Positions 41,285 to 50,199 are shown, counted from the first letter of the stretch. The stretch is DNA of 64,000 bases from Croceicoccus gelatinilyticus (GCF_018398395.1 NZ_JAHCBF010000003.1:248001-312000), one strand, 5' to 3'. Program-made: numbers and translations. The notes: generated by a model from the sequence alone, not told the origin.

Positions 41285-42277
41285 ATGCTGCCGGACACGA
41301 TGACTGCCATCGTTTGTGAAGGACACGGAGGGCCCGAGGTTCTCGTGCCGAAAGAGATGCCGGTCCCATCACCCGCAGCCGGTCAGGTCCTGATCAAGGT
41401 CGCGCACGCGGGCGTAAACCGCCCCGACGTTATGCAGCGCATGGGCCTCTATCCGCCGCCGCCGGGCGCGCCCGAGATTCCGGGCCTGGAAATCGCTGGC
41501 GAAGTTGTCGCGGTGGGTGAGGGCGTCGATGCGGGCATGATTGGTTCTCGCCAGTGCGCGCTTGTCGTCGGTGGCGGCTATGCCGAATATTGCCTCGCGA
41601 TGGCGAGCCACTGCCTGCCGGTGCCCGATGGCGTGCCGCTGGCCGAAGCGGCGGCCTTGCCCGAAACGGTCTTCACTGTCTGGCACAATGTCTTCGAGCG
41701 CGGTTTCGCCGATGAAGGCGACTGGCTGCTGGTCCACGGCGGAACCAGCGGGATCGGGACGACTGCGATTTCGCTAGCAAAGCTGTTCGGCATTCGCACG
41801 ATCGTCACATGCGGCAGCGCGGACAAGTGCGAGGCTGCGCTACGCCACGGCGCGACTCATGCGATCGACTACAAAACGCAGGATTTCGTCGAGGAAGTGG
41901 CCCGTATCACCGGCGGGCGAGGGGTCGATGTCGTGCTCGACATGATCTCGGGCGATTACGTCGCGAAGAACATCGCCTGCATGGCCGACGATGGCCGTCA
42001 CGTCACGATCGCGGTGATGGGCGGGGTCAAGGCGACGATCCCGATGCACAAGGTCATGACCAAGCGCCTGACGCTGACCGGATCGACACTTCGCCCACGT
42101 TCGAACGACTTCAAGACCGCCGTAGCCGACGAGATTCGTGCCAATGCCTGGCCTTTCGTTGCCAGCGGACAGCTGCGCCCGGTGATGGACCAGTCCTTCC
42201 CGCTGCGCGAGGCAAGCTCCGCACATGCGCGCATGGATGGCGGCGAGCATATCGGCAAGATCGTGCTCGATGTCTGA
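41285..42277 (+). CDS. NAD(P)H-quinone oxidoreductase (zinc-free MDR family, PIG3-like)
   Basis: A 330-residue medium-chain reductase. The N-terminal GroES-like domain has VAHAGVNRPDVMQRMGLYPPP, and PEIPGLEIAGEVVAVGEG follows. The Rossmann fold carries WLLVHGGTSGIGTTAISLAK, and GATHAIDYKTQDFVEEV follows. Zinc-binding cysteines are absent. It likely reduces quinones with NADPH. ATG 41285 is preceded by AGGGGGAAA. The GST start overlaps its stop by eight bases. Confidence 0.9.
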   Translation: MLPDTMTAIVCEGHGGPEVLVPKEMPVPSPAAGQVLIKVAHAGVNRPDVMQRMGLYPPPPGAPEIPGLEIAGEVVAVGEGVDAGMIGSRQCALVVGGGYAEYCLAMASHCLPVPDGVPLAEAAALPETVFTVWHNVFERGFADEGDWLLVHGGTSGIGTTAISLAKLFGIRTIVTCGSADKCEAALRHGATHAIDYKTQDFVEEVARITGGRGVDVVLDMISGDYVAKNIACMADDGRHVTIAVMGGVKATIPMHKVMTKRLTLTGSTLRPRSNDFKTAVADEIRANAWPFVASGQLRPVMDQSFPLREASSAHARMDGGEHIGKIVLDV

Positions 42278-42890
42278 CCGGCTCGTCCTCCATGAGGATC
42301 CGATCAGCGGCAATTGCTACAAGATCAGGCTGACCGCGGCGCTTGTCGGGATACCGATCGAACGGCGGGCCTACGACATCACTAAAGGTGAGACTCGCAC
42401 ACCGGAGTTTCTCGCCGAAGTGAATGCGAACGGGCGCATTCCCGTGCTTCAGGTGGGGGACCGATTCCTGCCCGAAAGCAATGCGGCCTGTTTCTACCTC
42501 GCCGAAGGATCCTCCTTCATCCCGAAGGACAGGTTCGCCCGGGCCGACATGCTGCGCTGGATGTTCTTCGAGCAGTACAATCACGAACCCAACGTAGCGA
42601 CGCTGCGCTTCTGGCTGACGGTCGTGGGCGAGGGGGCTCTCGATCCCGTGCAGACAGCGGCGATTCCCGCCAAGCGGGCAGGGGGCGAGGCGGCGCTCGC
42701 GCTGATGGACGGCGAATTGGCGCAGCGGGACTGGCTGGTAAGCGACGGGCCGACGCTCGCCGATCTGATCCTCTATCCCTATACCCACGTCGCGGGCGAG
42801 GCGGGGTTCGACCTTTCGCGCTATCCGGCGGTTCAGCGGTGGCTTTCGCGGATAGAGGCGCTGCCCGGATATGTCCCGATGGCGGGCTGA
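42270..42890 (+). CDS. glutathione S-transferase family protein
   Basis: A 206-residue GST. The N-terminal thioredoxin-fold domain (about 1-80) begins LVLHEDPISGNCYKIRLTAAL, with cis-Pro in GRIPVLQVGDRFLPESNAACFYLAE (residues about 53-75, key part IPVL-x-DRFLPES). The all-helical C-terminal domain has LVSDGPTLADLILYPYTHVA. It should conjugate or isomerise electrophiles using glutathione. The start overlaps the oxidoreductase stop, so both may serve one detoxification pathway. Confidence 0.9.
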   Translation: MSDRLVLHEDPISGNCYKIRLTAALVGIPIERRAYDITKGETRTPEFLAEVNANGRIPVLQVGDRFLPESNAACFYLAEGSSFIPKDRFARADMLRWMFFEQYNHEPNVATLRFWLTVVGEGALDPVQTAAIPAKRAGGEAALALMDGELAQRDWLVSDGPTLADLILYPYTHVAGEAGFDLSRYPAVQRWLSRIEALPGYVPMAG

Positions 42891-42967
42891 AACCACGTGA
42901 ATCCGTGGCAGGCCCCTATCCGGCCTTGCCGAAAGCGACGCCTTGGCCTAAATGCGACAGCGCAAGC

Positions 42968-42990
42968 GGCCGCTCCGGTAAGGGGCGGCC
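42968..42990 (+). terminator. hairpin downstream of the GST gene
   Basis: GGCCGCTCC pairs with GGGGCGGCC (one T-G pair) around GGTAA, followed by CTTATCGTATTT. Probably ends the oxidoreductase-GST transcript; the T run is weak. Confidence 0.6.
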
Positions 42991-43060
42991 CTTATCGTAT
43001 TTACCGCCCGGCTCCTTATCCAAACGATCGACCGGGCCCCTTTTTCGAGAGGTTTTTAGC

Positions 43061-43765
43061 GTGAGCCAGAATCAAGCCACTCCGCTGATGCCGCACGCCA
43101 CGGCAAGCTGGCTGGTCGACAACACCGGCCTGACTTTCGAGCAGATTGCCGAATTCTGCGGCCTCCACATCCTCGAGGTCCAGGCCATGGCCGACGATCT
43201 TGCAGGTGCCAAGTACACTGGCCGCGATCCCGTCCGCTCGGGCGAACTGACGCATGACGAGATCGAGAAGGGCCAGGCCGACTCGACCTACAAGCTGAAG
43301 ATCCAGAAGGTGCCGGTACAGATCCAGCGCACCAAGGGTCCGCGCTACACCCCGGTGTCGAAGCGCCAGGACAAGCCCGACGGCATCGCGTGGATCCTGC
43401 GGAACCACCCCGAGATGTCGGACGCGCAGATCGGCAAGCTGATCGGCACGACCCGCAACACCATCGGTGCGATTCGCGAACGTAGCCACTGGAACATCCA
43501 GAACATCAACCCGAAGGACCCGGTTACGCTGGGCCTGTGCTCGCAGCGCGAACTCGATGCTGCAGTTGCCAAGGCCGCGAAGAAGGCCGGTATCGAGGCT
43601 GACGCCGTGCCGGATTCGAAGCTGGTCGATGACAAGCAGGCCCTCATCGACGAACTGAAGAAGGAGCGCGAAGACGCCGCCCGCGCAGCCGTCGAAGCCG
43701 CTCAGGAAGCCGAAGCAGAGGCGTGGCTTGCCGCTCGCCGCGCCGAAGGCATCCCCGAGGAATAA
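43061..43765 (+). CDS. trcR: DUF1013 protein, cell cycle transcriptional regulator TrcR
   Basis: A 234-residue DUF1013 protein, named TrcR in Caulobacter where it is an essential cell-cycle regulator. It has MPHATASWLVDNTGLTFEQIAEFCGLHILEVQAM and LRNHPEMSDAQIGKLIGTTRNTIGAIRERSHWN, two helix-turn-helix-like segments (here given as VDNTGLTFEQIAEFCGLHIL and SDAQIGKLIGTTRNTIGAI). An alanine-rich charged C-terminal helix (EREDAARAAVEAAQEAEAEA-type) follows. Start GTG 43061 is favoured; ATG 43088 is possible. A good terminator follows. Confidence 0.9.
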   Translation: MSQNQATPLMPHATASWLVDNTGLTFEQIAEFCGLHILEVQAMADDLAGAKYTGRDPVRSGELTHDEIEKGQADSTYKLKIQKVPVQIQRTKGPRYTPVSKRQDKPDGIAWILRNHPEMSDAQIGKLIGTTRNTIGAIRERSHWNIQNINPKDPVTLGLCSQRELDAAVAKAAKKAGIEADAVPDSKLVDDKQALIDELKKEREDAARAAVEAAQEAEAEAWLAARRAEGIPEE

Positions 43766-43812
43766 AAATTTCCGAAGTTCGCCGCAGCGTCTGACGCTAC
43801 GGCATCTGCGAC

Positions 43813-43849
43813 AAGCCCGGCCCGCCAATTGTGCGGTGCCGGGCTTTTT
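43813..43849 (+). terminator. intrinsic terminator of trcR
   Basis: AAGCCCGGC pairs with GCCGGGCTT, with an inner CCGC/GCGG stem, followed by TTTTT. Canonical. Confidence 0.88.
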
Positions 43850-43908
43850 GCTGCGCTTGCGAGGCTGCTACCTTGCGGAATTCTGCGGAAAAGCGCAAAA
43901 TAGCTGAC

Positions 43909-45654
43909 ATGAATGTCAATAAAAAAGTGGAGAGGACCTTGAACGCAGAATGGCCCGGTATGGACCGCGAAGAGGCCCTTGCTCATTATCGTCACCCGAT
44001 CGCATGGGACAGCGAGTTCGAACCGCTGACCGTTCCGCAATTGCTGGAACGCGGCGCGCATCTGGCCGGCACGCGCAAGATCGTCGATTTCTATGGTCGG
44101 CGCACCAGCTACATCGACATGCTGGCGCAAGCGAAGAAAGTCGCCGCCGCCCTGCAGCGCGCGGGCATAGGCAAGGGCGACCGTGTCGGTCTCTTCCTGC
44201 CCAACGTGCCGGTCTATGTCGCGGCCTATTACGGAATCGCGATGGCTGGGGCGACCGTGGTCAACTTCTCGCCGCTCTACACGGTCGAGGAACTGGCCCA
44301 ACAGGTCGAGGATTCGGGCGCGAAGCTACTCTTCACTATCGATTCCGCCGCTCTCTTGCCCACGGCGCTCAAAGTGCTGGATTGCTCCTCGCTCGAAGGG
44401 CTGATCGTCGAGAGCCTTGCCGATATGCTCCCGCGCCTGAAATCGGCGCTGATCCGTATTGTCGGGCGCAAACAGCTTGCCGCAATCCCAACGAACGACA
44501 AGCGCGTGCGGACTTACGTGGACTTCATCGCGGGATGCACAGAGCCGAAGCCGGTCGAGATCGATCCGAACGACGTTGTCCTGCTGCAATATACCGGCGG
44601 TACGACCGGCACGCCGAAGGGCGCTATGCTGACGCACCAGAACATCACGGTGAACGCGCGCCAGACCTTGCGGGTCGACCGCCACCGGGGCGAGCGCGAC
44701 ATCATGATCGGCGTCCTGCCGATGTTCCATATCTTTGCGAACATTGTGGTCCTGAACCGCACCGTGCTCGATGGCGGCATGATTGTCATGTTGCCGCGCT
44801 TCGACGCGCGCCAGACTCTTAAAGCCCAAAACCGGGTGAGGGCGACCTCAATGCCAGGCGTGCCGACGATGTTTCAGGCTTTGCTGGACCATCCCGACGT
44901 GGCGAAGACCGACTTCGATTCGCTTCTGGTCTGCATTTCGGGCGGCGCACCGTTGCCCCTGCCGCTGAAGCGCAAGTTCGAGGCGCGGACCGGCGCGCAT
45001 ATCGTCGAAGGCTATGGCCTCACCGAATCTGGCATCGTTTCGACCAATCCCTTCGGCAATCTCGACTTTGAAAAACCGGGCACGATCGGTCAGCCGCTAC
45101 CGGGTACCGAGATCCGCTTGCTCGACAAGGCTGACCCGACCCGCCTTGCACCTGATGGCGAGCCGGGCGAACTGGCGATCCGAGGTCCGCAGACGATGGT
45201 GGGATACTGGAGCCGGTCGAACGACGACGGCGTCTTTGCCGACGGATTCCTGCGCACCGGCGACGTTGCCACGATCGATGAGGACGGCTTCGTCACCATC
45301 GTTGACCGCATCAAGGACATGATCAGCGTCGGCGGCTTCAAGGTCTTCCCGAGCCGGATTGAGGAAGTCGTGATGGAGCGTAAGGGCATCCACGAAGCGC
45401 TCGTCATCGGTGTGCCCGACGACTACCTCGGCGAACGGCCCAAGCTCTACGTTACACTGGAAGAGGGTAGCGAGGACGATGCGGATTCGCTCTGCACGTG
45501 GGTGAACCGCCACGTCGGCAAGCACGAGCGTGTGGTCGCGGTAGAGATCCGCGACGAACTGCCCAAGACGATGATCGGCAAGCTGGACCGCAAGGCCCTG
45601 CGCGCCGAGGTCGCGGAACAGGCAAAGGAAAAGGTGGCGGAACCGGCGGCCTGA
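43909..45654 (+). CDS. fadD: long-chain fatty-acid-CoA ligase
   Basis: A 581-residue AMP-forming acyl-CoA synthetase. The P-loop is LLQYTGGTTGTPKGAMLTHQN, given as YTGGTTGTPKGAMLTH. ATP and acyl sites are VEGYGLTESG, RTGDVATIDEDGFVTIVDRIKDMISVGGFK (core DEDGFVTIVDRIKDMIS) and the C-terminal TMIGKLDRKALR with catalytic Lys. It activates fatty acids for beta-oxidation or lipid synthesis. ATG 43909 has no clear ribosome site; TTG 43939 just after GGAGAGGA is an alternative. The 3' end forms half of a terminator hairpin. Confidence 0.92.
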   Translation: MNVNKKVERTLNAEWPGMDREEALAHYRHPIAWDSEFEPLTVPQLLERGAHLAGTRKIVDFYGRRTSYIDMLAQAKKVAAALQRAGIGKGDRVGLFLPNVPVYVAAYYGIAMAGATVVNFSPLYTVEELAQQVEDSGAKLLFTIDSAALLPTALKVLDCSSLEGLIVESLADMLPRLKSALIRIVGRKQLAAIPTNDKRVRTYVDFIAGCTEPKPVEIDPNDVVLLQYTGGTTGTPKGAMLTHQNITVNARQTLRVDRHRGERDIMIGVLPMFHIFANIVVLNRTVLDGGMIVMLPRFDARQTLKAQNRVRATSMPGVPTMFQALLDHPDVAKTDFDSLLVCISGGAPLPLPLKRKFEARTGAHIVEGYGLTESGIVSTNPFGNLDFEKPGTIGQPLPGTEIRLLDKADPTRLAPDGEPGELAIRGPQTMVGYWSRSNDDGVFADGFLRTGDVATIDEDGFVTIVDRIKDMISVGGFKVFPSRIEEVVMERKGIHEALVIGVPDDYLGERPKLYVTLEEGSEDDADSLCTWVNRHVGKHERVVAVEIRDELPKTMIGKLDRKALRAEVAEQAKEKVAEPAA

Positions 45655-45676
45655 GCCCCGGTCCGCGCCACCTTTT
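45629..45676. terminator. hairpin overlapping the fadD 3' end, convergent with bactofilin
   Basis: AAAAGGTGGCG (inside fadD) pairs with CGCCACCTTTT, and inner ACCGG pairs with CCGGT; the fadD TGA lies in the loop. It gives a T run on both strands and probably terminates both converging transcripts. Confidence 0.75.
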
Positions 45677-45688
45677 CAAATAGTCAGA

Positions 45689-46066
45689 TCAGTTTGCGAG
45701 GCTGAGGACGGGCTCGTCGCTTTTCGAAGCGGCGGCACCCTTGGCCGGACGCTGTGCGAACTTGCCTTCGACAGCCGCGCCCTGTTCGATCGTCAGCGTG
45801 TCGTAGAAAACATCGCCGGTGATCTTCGCGCTGCGCAGGATGACCAGCGTCTTGGCATTGATCGAACCCTCGACCGTCCCGGCCAGACGAGCCGAATCCG
45901 CCTCGATCGCGCCGTTGATCACGCTCTGCTCACCCTGGACGAGCGTGCCACACGTGATGTCGCCGTCGATGCTGCCATCGATGTGGAGGTCGTCAGTGGC
46001 GTTGATGTCGCCCTTGATCTTGATGTCCGGTCCGAAGACCGAGAAAGTCGAGCTGTTGCTGGCCAC
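45689..46066 (-). CDS. bactofilin (polymer-forming cytoskeletal protein)
   Basis: A 125-residue bactofilin, a right-handed beta-helix that polymerises without nucleotide. The core runs from FSVFGPDIKIKGDINATDDL through VEGSINAKTLVILRSAKITGDVFYDTLTIEQGAAVEG (the core GSINAKTLVILRSAKITGD). A short charged tail follows. Start GTG 46066 lies four bases after the stop of the M23 peptidase gene. A longer frame opens at 46240 but overlaps the peptidase coding region. The pair resembles bactofilin-peptidase modules known from Helicobacter and Hyphomonas. Confidence 0.87.
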   Translation of the reverse strand: MASNSSTFSVFGPDIKIKGDINATDDLHIDGSIDGDITCGTLVQGEQSVINGAIEADSARLAGTVEGSINAKTLVILRSAKITGDVFYDTLTIEQGAAVEGKFAQRPAKGAAASKSDEPVLSLAN

Positions 46067-46070
46067 GTGA

Positions 46071-47246
46071 TTAACCGTTCTTTGCGGGCGCTGCTCCGCC
46101 ACCTTGTTTTGCTTCGAGAACACGTTTTGCTCCGGAAAGGCTGGCGCCCTTTTCGAGAATGGGACGCGGATTGACCGCGCGATTGTTGATGCGCACTTCG
46201 AAGTGGAGGTGCGGACCCGTCGAACGGCCGGTCGATCCAATACGGCCGATGACGTCGCCCGCCTTTACCGCTTCGCCGACCTTGGCGTCAAACTTGGACA
46301 TGTGGGCATAGCGGGTCATCATGCCGTTGCCGTGGCGGATTTCCACGACTTTACCGTATCCGCCCTTCCAGCCGACATAGCTGACCTTGCCCTTGGCAGC
46401 GGCGTGGATCGGCGTGCCGACCGGACCGCGGAAATCAAGACCCTTATGCATCGCGGCGTGACCGTTGAACGGGTCGCGGCGATAGCCGAACGGCGAGGAG
46501 ATCATGTCCTTGGCCGCCGGAAGCACGTTGCGAATGCCTTCGAGGCCGCGTTCCAGCGCGCTCATGCGTGCAAGCGACTGGCCCAGCTTTTCAAAGCGCG
46601 GGTCGAGGCTGTTGTTGCCGCTGGTGAAGGCTTCGAACGGACCACCAATCGCGGCCGGACGGGCCGTGCGCACGATCGATGCCGGGTCGAGGCCGAGGCG
46701 GCGGATTTCGCTGGCGGCCTGTTCTGCACGCTTGTCGGCAAGGCGGGTGAGGCCTTCGACAAAGGCGAGCTGGCGCGCTTCGAGGCGGGCGAGGGCCGAA
46801 GCTTCGGGAAGGGCGGCGCTGACCTTTTCGATCGTGGCCTGCGTTTCGTCGGTGCTGTCCTGAACGCCGGCAACGCCGCTGGTGGGAAGCTGGCCGAGGT
46901 GGCTTTCGACCATGTCGTCGATGAAGTCCTGACGGCGGACCAGATCGTCGGCAACGGCGTCGATGTCTTCGCGGTAGGCGGCGACGCGGCTTTCCGCGGT
47001 GGCAACCTTGGCTTCGCGGCTGGCAAGCTCGACAGCGTTCTGGTGGGTGAGCCACTCGTTCACGAGGGCGGTGGCCATCGTTCCGGTCCAGACGACCGTC
47101 AGGGCCGCGATGGCGGCGGCGCACCGTTTCTGGAATTTCCCGCTAATGCGGACGAACCGTACCTGACCTTGCGAACGCATGATGAATTCGCGATCCGGAA
47201 ACCAGTTCTGCAGGCGGGTGGCAAGCCCGCTGGCAACCTGTGTCAC
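46071..47246 (-). CDS. membrane M23 peptidase paired with bactofilin (LmdC/Csd-like)
   Basis: A 391-residue protein with a short cytoplasmic stretch, one transmembrane helix (AAAIAALTVVWTGTMATALV) and a periplasmic coiled-coil region (about 60-230). A C-terminal LytM domain has both zinc motifs intact: HAAMHKGLDFRG and GPHLHFEVRINN. It is a likely peptidoglycan endopeptidase positioned by the adjacent bactofilin. Start GTG 47246 (giving MTQVASGLATRLQNWFPDRE) is preferred over the longer frame at 47432. No clear ribosome-binding site is seen. Confidence 0.88.
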   Translation of the reverse strand: MTQVASGLATRLQNWFPDREFIMRSQGQVRFVRISGKFQKRCAAAIAALTVVWTGTMATALVNEWLTHQNAVELASREAKVATAESRVAAYREDIDAVADDLVRRQDFIDDMVESHLGQLPTSGVAGVQDSTDETQATIEKVSAALPEASALARLEARQLAFVEGLTRLADKRAEQAASEIRRLGLDPASIVRTARPAAIGGPFEAFTSGNNSLDPRFEKLGQSLARMSALERGLEGIRNVLPAAKDMISSPFGYRRDPFNGHAAMHKGLDFRGPVGTPIHAAAKGKVSYVGWKGGYGKVVEIRHGNGMMTRYAHMSKFDAKVGEAVKAGDVIGRIGSTGRSTGPHLHFEVRINNRAVNPRPILEKGASLSGAKRVLEAKQGGGAAPAKNG

Positions 47247-47608
47247 AACAAAGACCCCGTAGTCCCTTGCAGTTCCGCTGGGGGTGCGAAACTTTCCCGT
47301 CGACGCAAGGGCTAACAGGGCCAAGGTTAACGTCGAGTTCCCGAATCTGACTTTCAGATGAACCGTTGGACGGACGGGATGAGTTGAGCCGGTATCGTGC
47401 ATAAAGTCACAAGCACTCGGGAACGCTCTCAAATTTCAGGCGTTTGGTCGCATTGCGCCGGAGGCGCTGACAGGGGTGTCAGTAGAATCATGGCGCGTGC
47501 CGGAACGTCCGCAGGCCTTTGCCGTTGCGTTGATGAAGCCGGCAAACCCGCACTCTCCCGTGGGAAAATCCCTGACAGAACGCCCCCAAAGATGATAGGT
47601 GCGCCTAT
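47247..47608. other. 362-base divergent gap between the M23 peptidase and proA
   Basis: No gene is supported here. It must hold promoters for two divergent transcripts. Visible structure: CTGACA-GGGG-TGTCAG (47467-47482), a 6-bp dyad; an imperfect AACGC/GCGTT dyad near 47425-47445; and the ATAGG-TGCG-CCTAT hairpin touching the proA start. I could not place -35/-10 elements with confidence. Confidence 0.5.
47595..47608 (+). promoter_or_regulatory. hairpin adjoining the proA start codon
   Basis: ATAGG-TGCG-CCTAT ends on the base before the proA ATG. The AGG in its left arm is the best ribosome-binding site, so folding would mask it. The stem is only five pairs. Confidence 0.4.
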
Positions 47609-48898
47609 ATGAACACACAGACCGAACTCGCCCCCGAAAAAACCCAAACCGACGTCGAGACGATGATTGCCGGCCTTGCAGCCGATGCCCGTTCGGCACA
47701 GCGCAAGCTTGCGCAGATGAGCGATGCCGAGAAGGCAAAGGCACTTCACCTTGCCGCGCAGGCCCTGCGCGATGCCGCCCCGACGATCCTTGCCGAAAAC
47801 GCAAAGGATGTTGCCGCAGGTGAGGAGCGGGGGCTTTCGGGTGCGATGCTCGACCGCCTGCGCCTCGACGAAGCGCGCCTTTCGGGCATCGCCGATGCCG
47901 TCGACCAGGTGGCCGATCTTTCCGACCCTGTCGGCGAGGTCATCGATTCCAGCGAGCGGCCCAACGGCCTCAAACTTTCGCGCGTGCGCGTTCCGATCGG
48001 TGTCATCGGCATCATCTACGAAAGCCGCCCGAATGTGACTGCCGACGCCGCAGTTCTTTGCGTACGCGCCGGCAATGCCGCGATCCTGCGAGGCGGTAGC
48101 GAGGCCGTGCATTCCAACCACGCCATCCTGGCTGCCCTGTCGAAAGGCCTCGCTGAAGGCGGGATTCCCGAAAAGGCCGTCCAGCTGGTCCCGACGCAGG
48201 ACCGTGCCGCTGTCGGCGCCCTGCTGCGCGCAACCGGCGCAGTCGACATGATCGTCCCGCGCGGCGGCAAGTCGCTGGTCGCCCGCGTGCAGGACGAAGC
48301 CCGCGTGCCGGTTCTCGCCCACCTCGACGGCATTTGCCACACCTACATCCACTCGGCCGCCGACAAGGACATGGCCGAGGAAGTCGCCGTAAACGCCAAG
48401 ATGCGCCGCACCGGCATTTGCGGCGCGATGGAAACGCTGCTGGTCGATGCTTCGTATCCCGAGGCTTCGGCGCTTGTCGGCAAGCTGCTCGACGCGGGCT
48501 GCGAACTACGCGGCGATGGTCGGGCACAGTCGCTCGACAAGCGGGTTCTGCCCGCGACAGACGAGGACTGGGACACCGAATATCTCGAAGCCGTGGCCTC
48601 GGTCGCGGTCGTCGACGGCATCGATGCCGCGCTCTCGCACATTGCCGAGCATTCCTCGGGCCATACCGACGTGATCGTGACCTCTGACGCCGGAGCCGAG
48701 GAGACTTTCCTCAATTCGGTCGATTCCGCGATCGTCATGGCCAATGCCTCCAGCCAGTTCGCAGATGGCGGCGAATTCGGGCTCGGTGCGGAAATCGGCA
48801 TTGCCACGGGCCGCATCCATGCTCGCGGCCCGGTCGCGCTGGAAGGGCTGACGACATACAAGTGGCAGGTGCGCGGAACGGGCCAGACCCGTCCGTAA
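47609..48898 (+). CDS. proA: gamma-glutamyl phosphate reductase
   Basis: A 429-residue NADPH-dependent enzyme of proline synthesis. The catalytic Cys is in MRRTGICGAMETLLVD. VPIGVIGIIYESRPNVTADAA and ILRGGSEAVHSNHAI are the cofactor and substrate regions. EFGLGAEIGIATGRIHARGPV closes the protein. The partner proB is not in the window. nadD, rsfS and rlmH follow in the same direction, the order frequent in alphaproteobacteria. Confidence 0.96.
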   Translation: MNTQTELAPEKTQTDVETMIAGLAADARSAQRKLAQMSDAEKAKALHLAAQALRDAAPTILAENAKDVAAGEERGLSGAMLDRLRLDEARLSGIADAVDQVADLSDPVGEVIDSSERPNGLKLSRVRVPIGVIGIIYESRPNVTADAAVLCVRAGNAAILRGGSEAVHSNHAILAALSKGLAEGGIPEKAVQLVPTQDRAAVGALLRATGAVDMIVPRGGKSLVARVQDEARVPVLAHLDGICHTYIHSAADKDMAEEVAVNAKMRRTGICGAMETLLVDASYPEASALVGKLLDAGCELRGDGRAQSLDKRVLPATDEDWDTEYLEAVASVAVVDGIDAALSHIAEHSSGHTDVIVTSDAGAEETFLNSVDSAIVMANASSQFADGGEFGLGAEIGIATGRIHARGPVALEGLTTYKWQVRGTGQTRP

Positions 48899-48916
48899 CC
48901 TGTCGGGACACCGGGT

Positions 48917-49579
48917 TTGAGCGCGCCAATCTACACCGGCCTTCTGGGCGGGAGCTTCAATCCAGCCCATGGCGGCCACCGGCGCATCACGCTTTTCGCG
49001 AAGGATGCGCTGGCGCTGGACGAGGTCTGGTGGCTGGTGTCGCCGGGCAATCCGCTCAAGCCCAAAAAGGGCATGGCGCCCTTGAACGCGCGGGTCGCAT
49101 CGGCGCGTAAACAGGCCCGCCGCGCCCCGATCCGCGTCACCGCGATCGAGCGCGAACTGGGCACCGTATTCACTGCCGACACGTTGGAAGCGATCGTAAG
49201 GCGTTATCCGCAAAGGCGTTTTATCTGGCTGATGGGGTCCGACAACCTCGCCCAGTTCCACCGCTGGAAGGATTGGCGGAGGATAGCGCGAACCATGCCG
49301 ATTGCGGTGATCGCGCGTCCGGGATATGATGCCCATGCCGTGACAAGCCCTGCCACGGCCTGGCTAAGGCGCTTCCGGGTGCCTTTGTCCAGATTACGCA
49401 ACCGGGGAAGTTGGAGCGCACCGGCACTGGTGTTCCTGGCATTCGATCCCGATCCGCGCTCGGCCACGGCCCGGCGCAATGCTATGCCCGACTGGGCAGG
49501 GGCCTTTTCTGCTTCAAGACCGCGCGATGCGGTAACGCGGAAGGTTCTGTCGGGGCCGACGCATGGGGACCTGGCTTGA
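48917..49579 (+). CDS. nadD: nicotinate-nucleotide adenylyltransferase
   Basis: A 220-residue nucleotidyltransferase that makes deamido-NAD. It begins with YTGLLGGSFNPAHGGHRRIT carrying the GSFNPxHxGH motif, and FIWLMGSDNLAQFHRWKDW is the substrate loop. Start is TTG 48917, 19 bases after the proA stop; no better start is in frame before the motif. The C-terminal half lacks the usual SST-R signature in clean form (RDAVTRKVLSGPTHGDL), so the tail may be slightly divergent. Confidence 0.9.
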   Translation: MSAPIYTGLLGGSFNPAHGGHRRITLFAKDALALDEVWWLVSPGNPLKPKKGMAPLNARVASARKQARRAPIRVTAIERELGTVFTADTLEAIVRRYPQRRFIWLMGSDNLAQFHRWKDWRRIARTMPIAVIARPGYDAHAVTSPATAWLRRFRVPLSRLRNRGSWSAPALVFLAFDPDPRSATARRNAMPDWAGAFSASRPRDAVTRKVLSGPTHGDLA

Positions 49580-49702
49580 TCGCCGCGCACCCTGTGTTCG
49601 TTTCATCACAGTCCGGTTGCAATACGCCTGCATGGTGCGGGCACCCGGCGGTTTGCGCCGCAGGGAATTGAAGGCAGAAGACGAGGAGCCTACATAACAC
49701 CC

Positions 49703-50113
49703 ATGAACCAGGCCCAAGCCATGCCGGAGCAGACCGGCTTCAACACCCCCGGATCGGGCATTGCAGACATCGATGCCGAGCCGGGTTCCCTGCACGAACT
49801 GGTCCTCCAGTCGCTTGACGACGATCAGGCGCAGGACATCGTCTCCATCGACCTTGCGGGTAAGAGCTCGATCGCGGACCAGATGGTCATCGCGAGCGGC
49901 CGCTCCAGCCGTCAGGTTGCCGCGATCGCGCAGAAACTTGCCGAACGCGTGAAGGCAGGCGGTTTCGGATCGGTACGCATCGAAGGCCTTCCGGCCGCCG
50001 ACTGGGTGCTGATCGATGCGGGCGACGTGCTCGTCCACATCTTCCGCCCCGAAGTGCGCACGTTCTACAACCTGGAACGCATGTGGGGCTTTGGCGAGGG
50101 CGGCAACGCCTGA
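49703..50113 (+). CDS. rsfS: ribosome silencing factor RsfS
   Basis: A 136-residue Iojap/RsfS protein that binds ribosomal protein L14 and blocks subunit joining. The domain (about 35-135) includes LQSLDDDQAQDIVSIDLAG, DQMVIASGRSSRQVAAIAQKLAE and DWVLIDAGDVLVHIFRPEVRTFYNLE (core VLIDAGDVLVHIFRPEVR). The N-terminal 35 residues are a variable extension; a later start is possible. It lies in the proA-nadD-rsfS-rlmH group. Confidence 0.94.
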   Translation: MNQAQAMPEQTGFNTPGSGIADIDAEPGSLHELVLQSLDDDQAQDIVSIDLAGKSSIADQMVIASGRSSRQVAAIAQKLAERVKAGGFGSVRIEGLPAADWVLIDAGDVLVHIFRPEVRTFYNLERMWGFGEGGNA

Positions 50114-50199
50114 GCTGAACCGCGGATCCTCGTCCCCGCGATCGGGATAACCGGCCGGGGCGCTGGACGCGAATTGTGCGACCGGTGTAACAGGCCCTC

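Noticed and set aside
46104-47315. A 403-residue open frame antisense to the M23 peptidase
   Set aside because: It covers the peptidase, which has both zinc motifs; no independent support.
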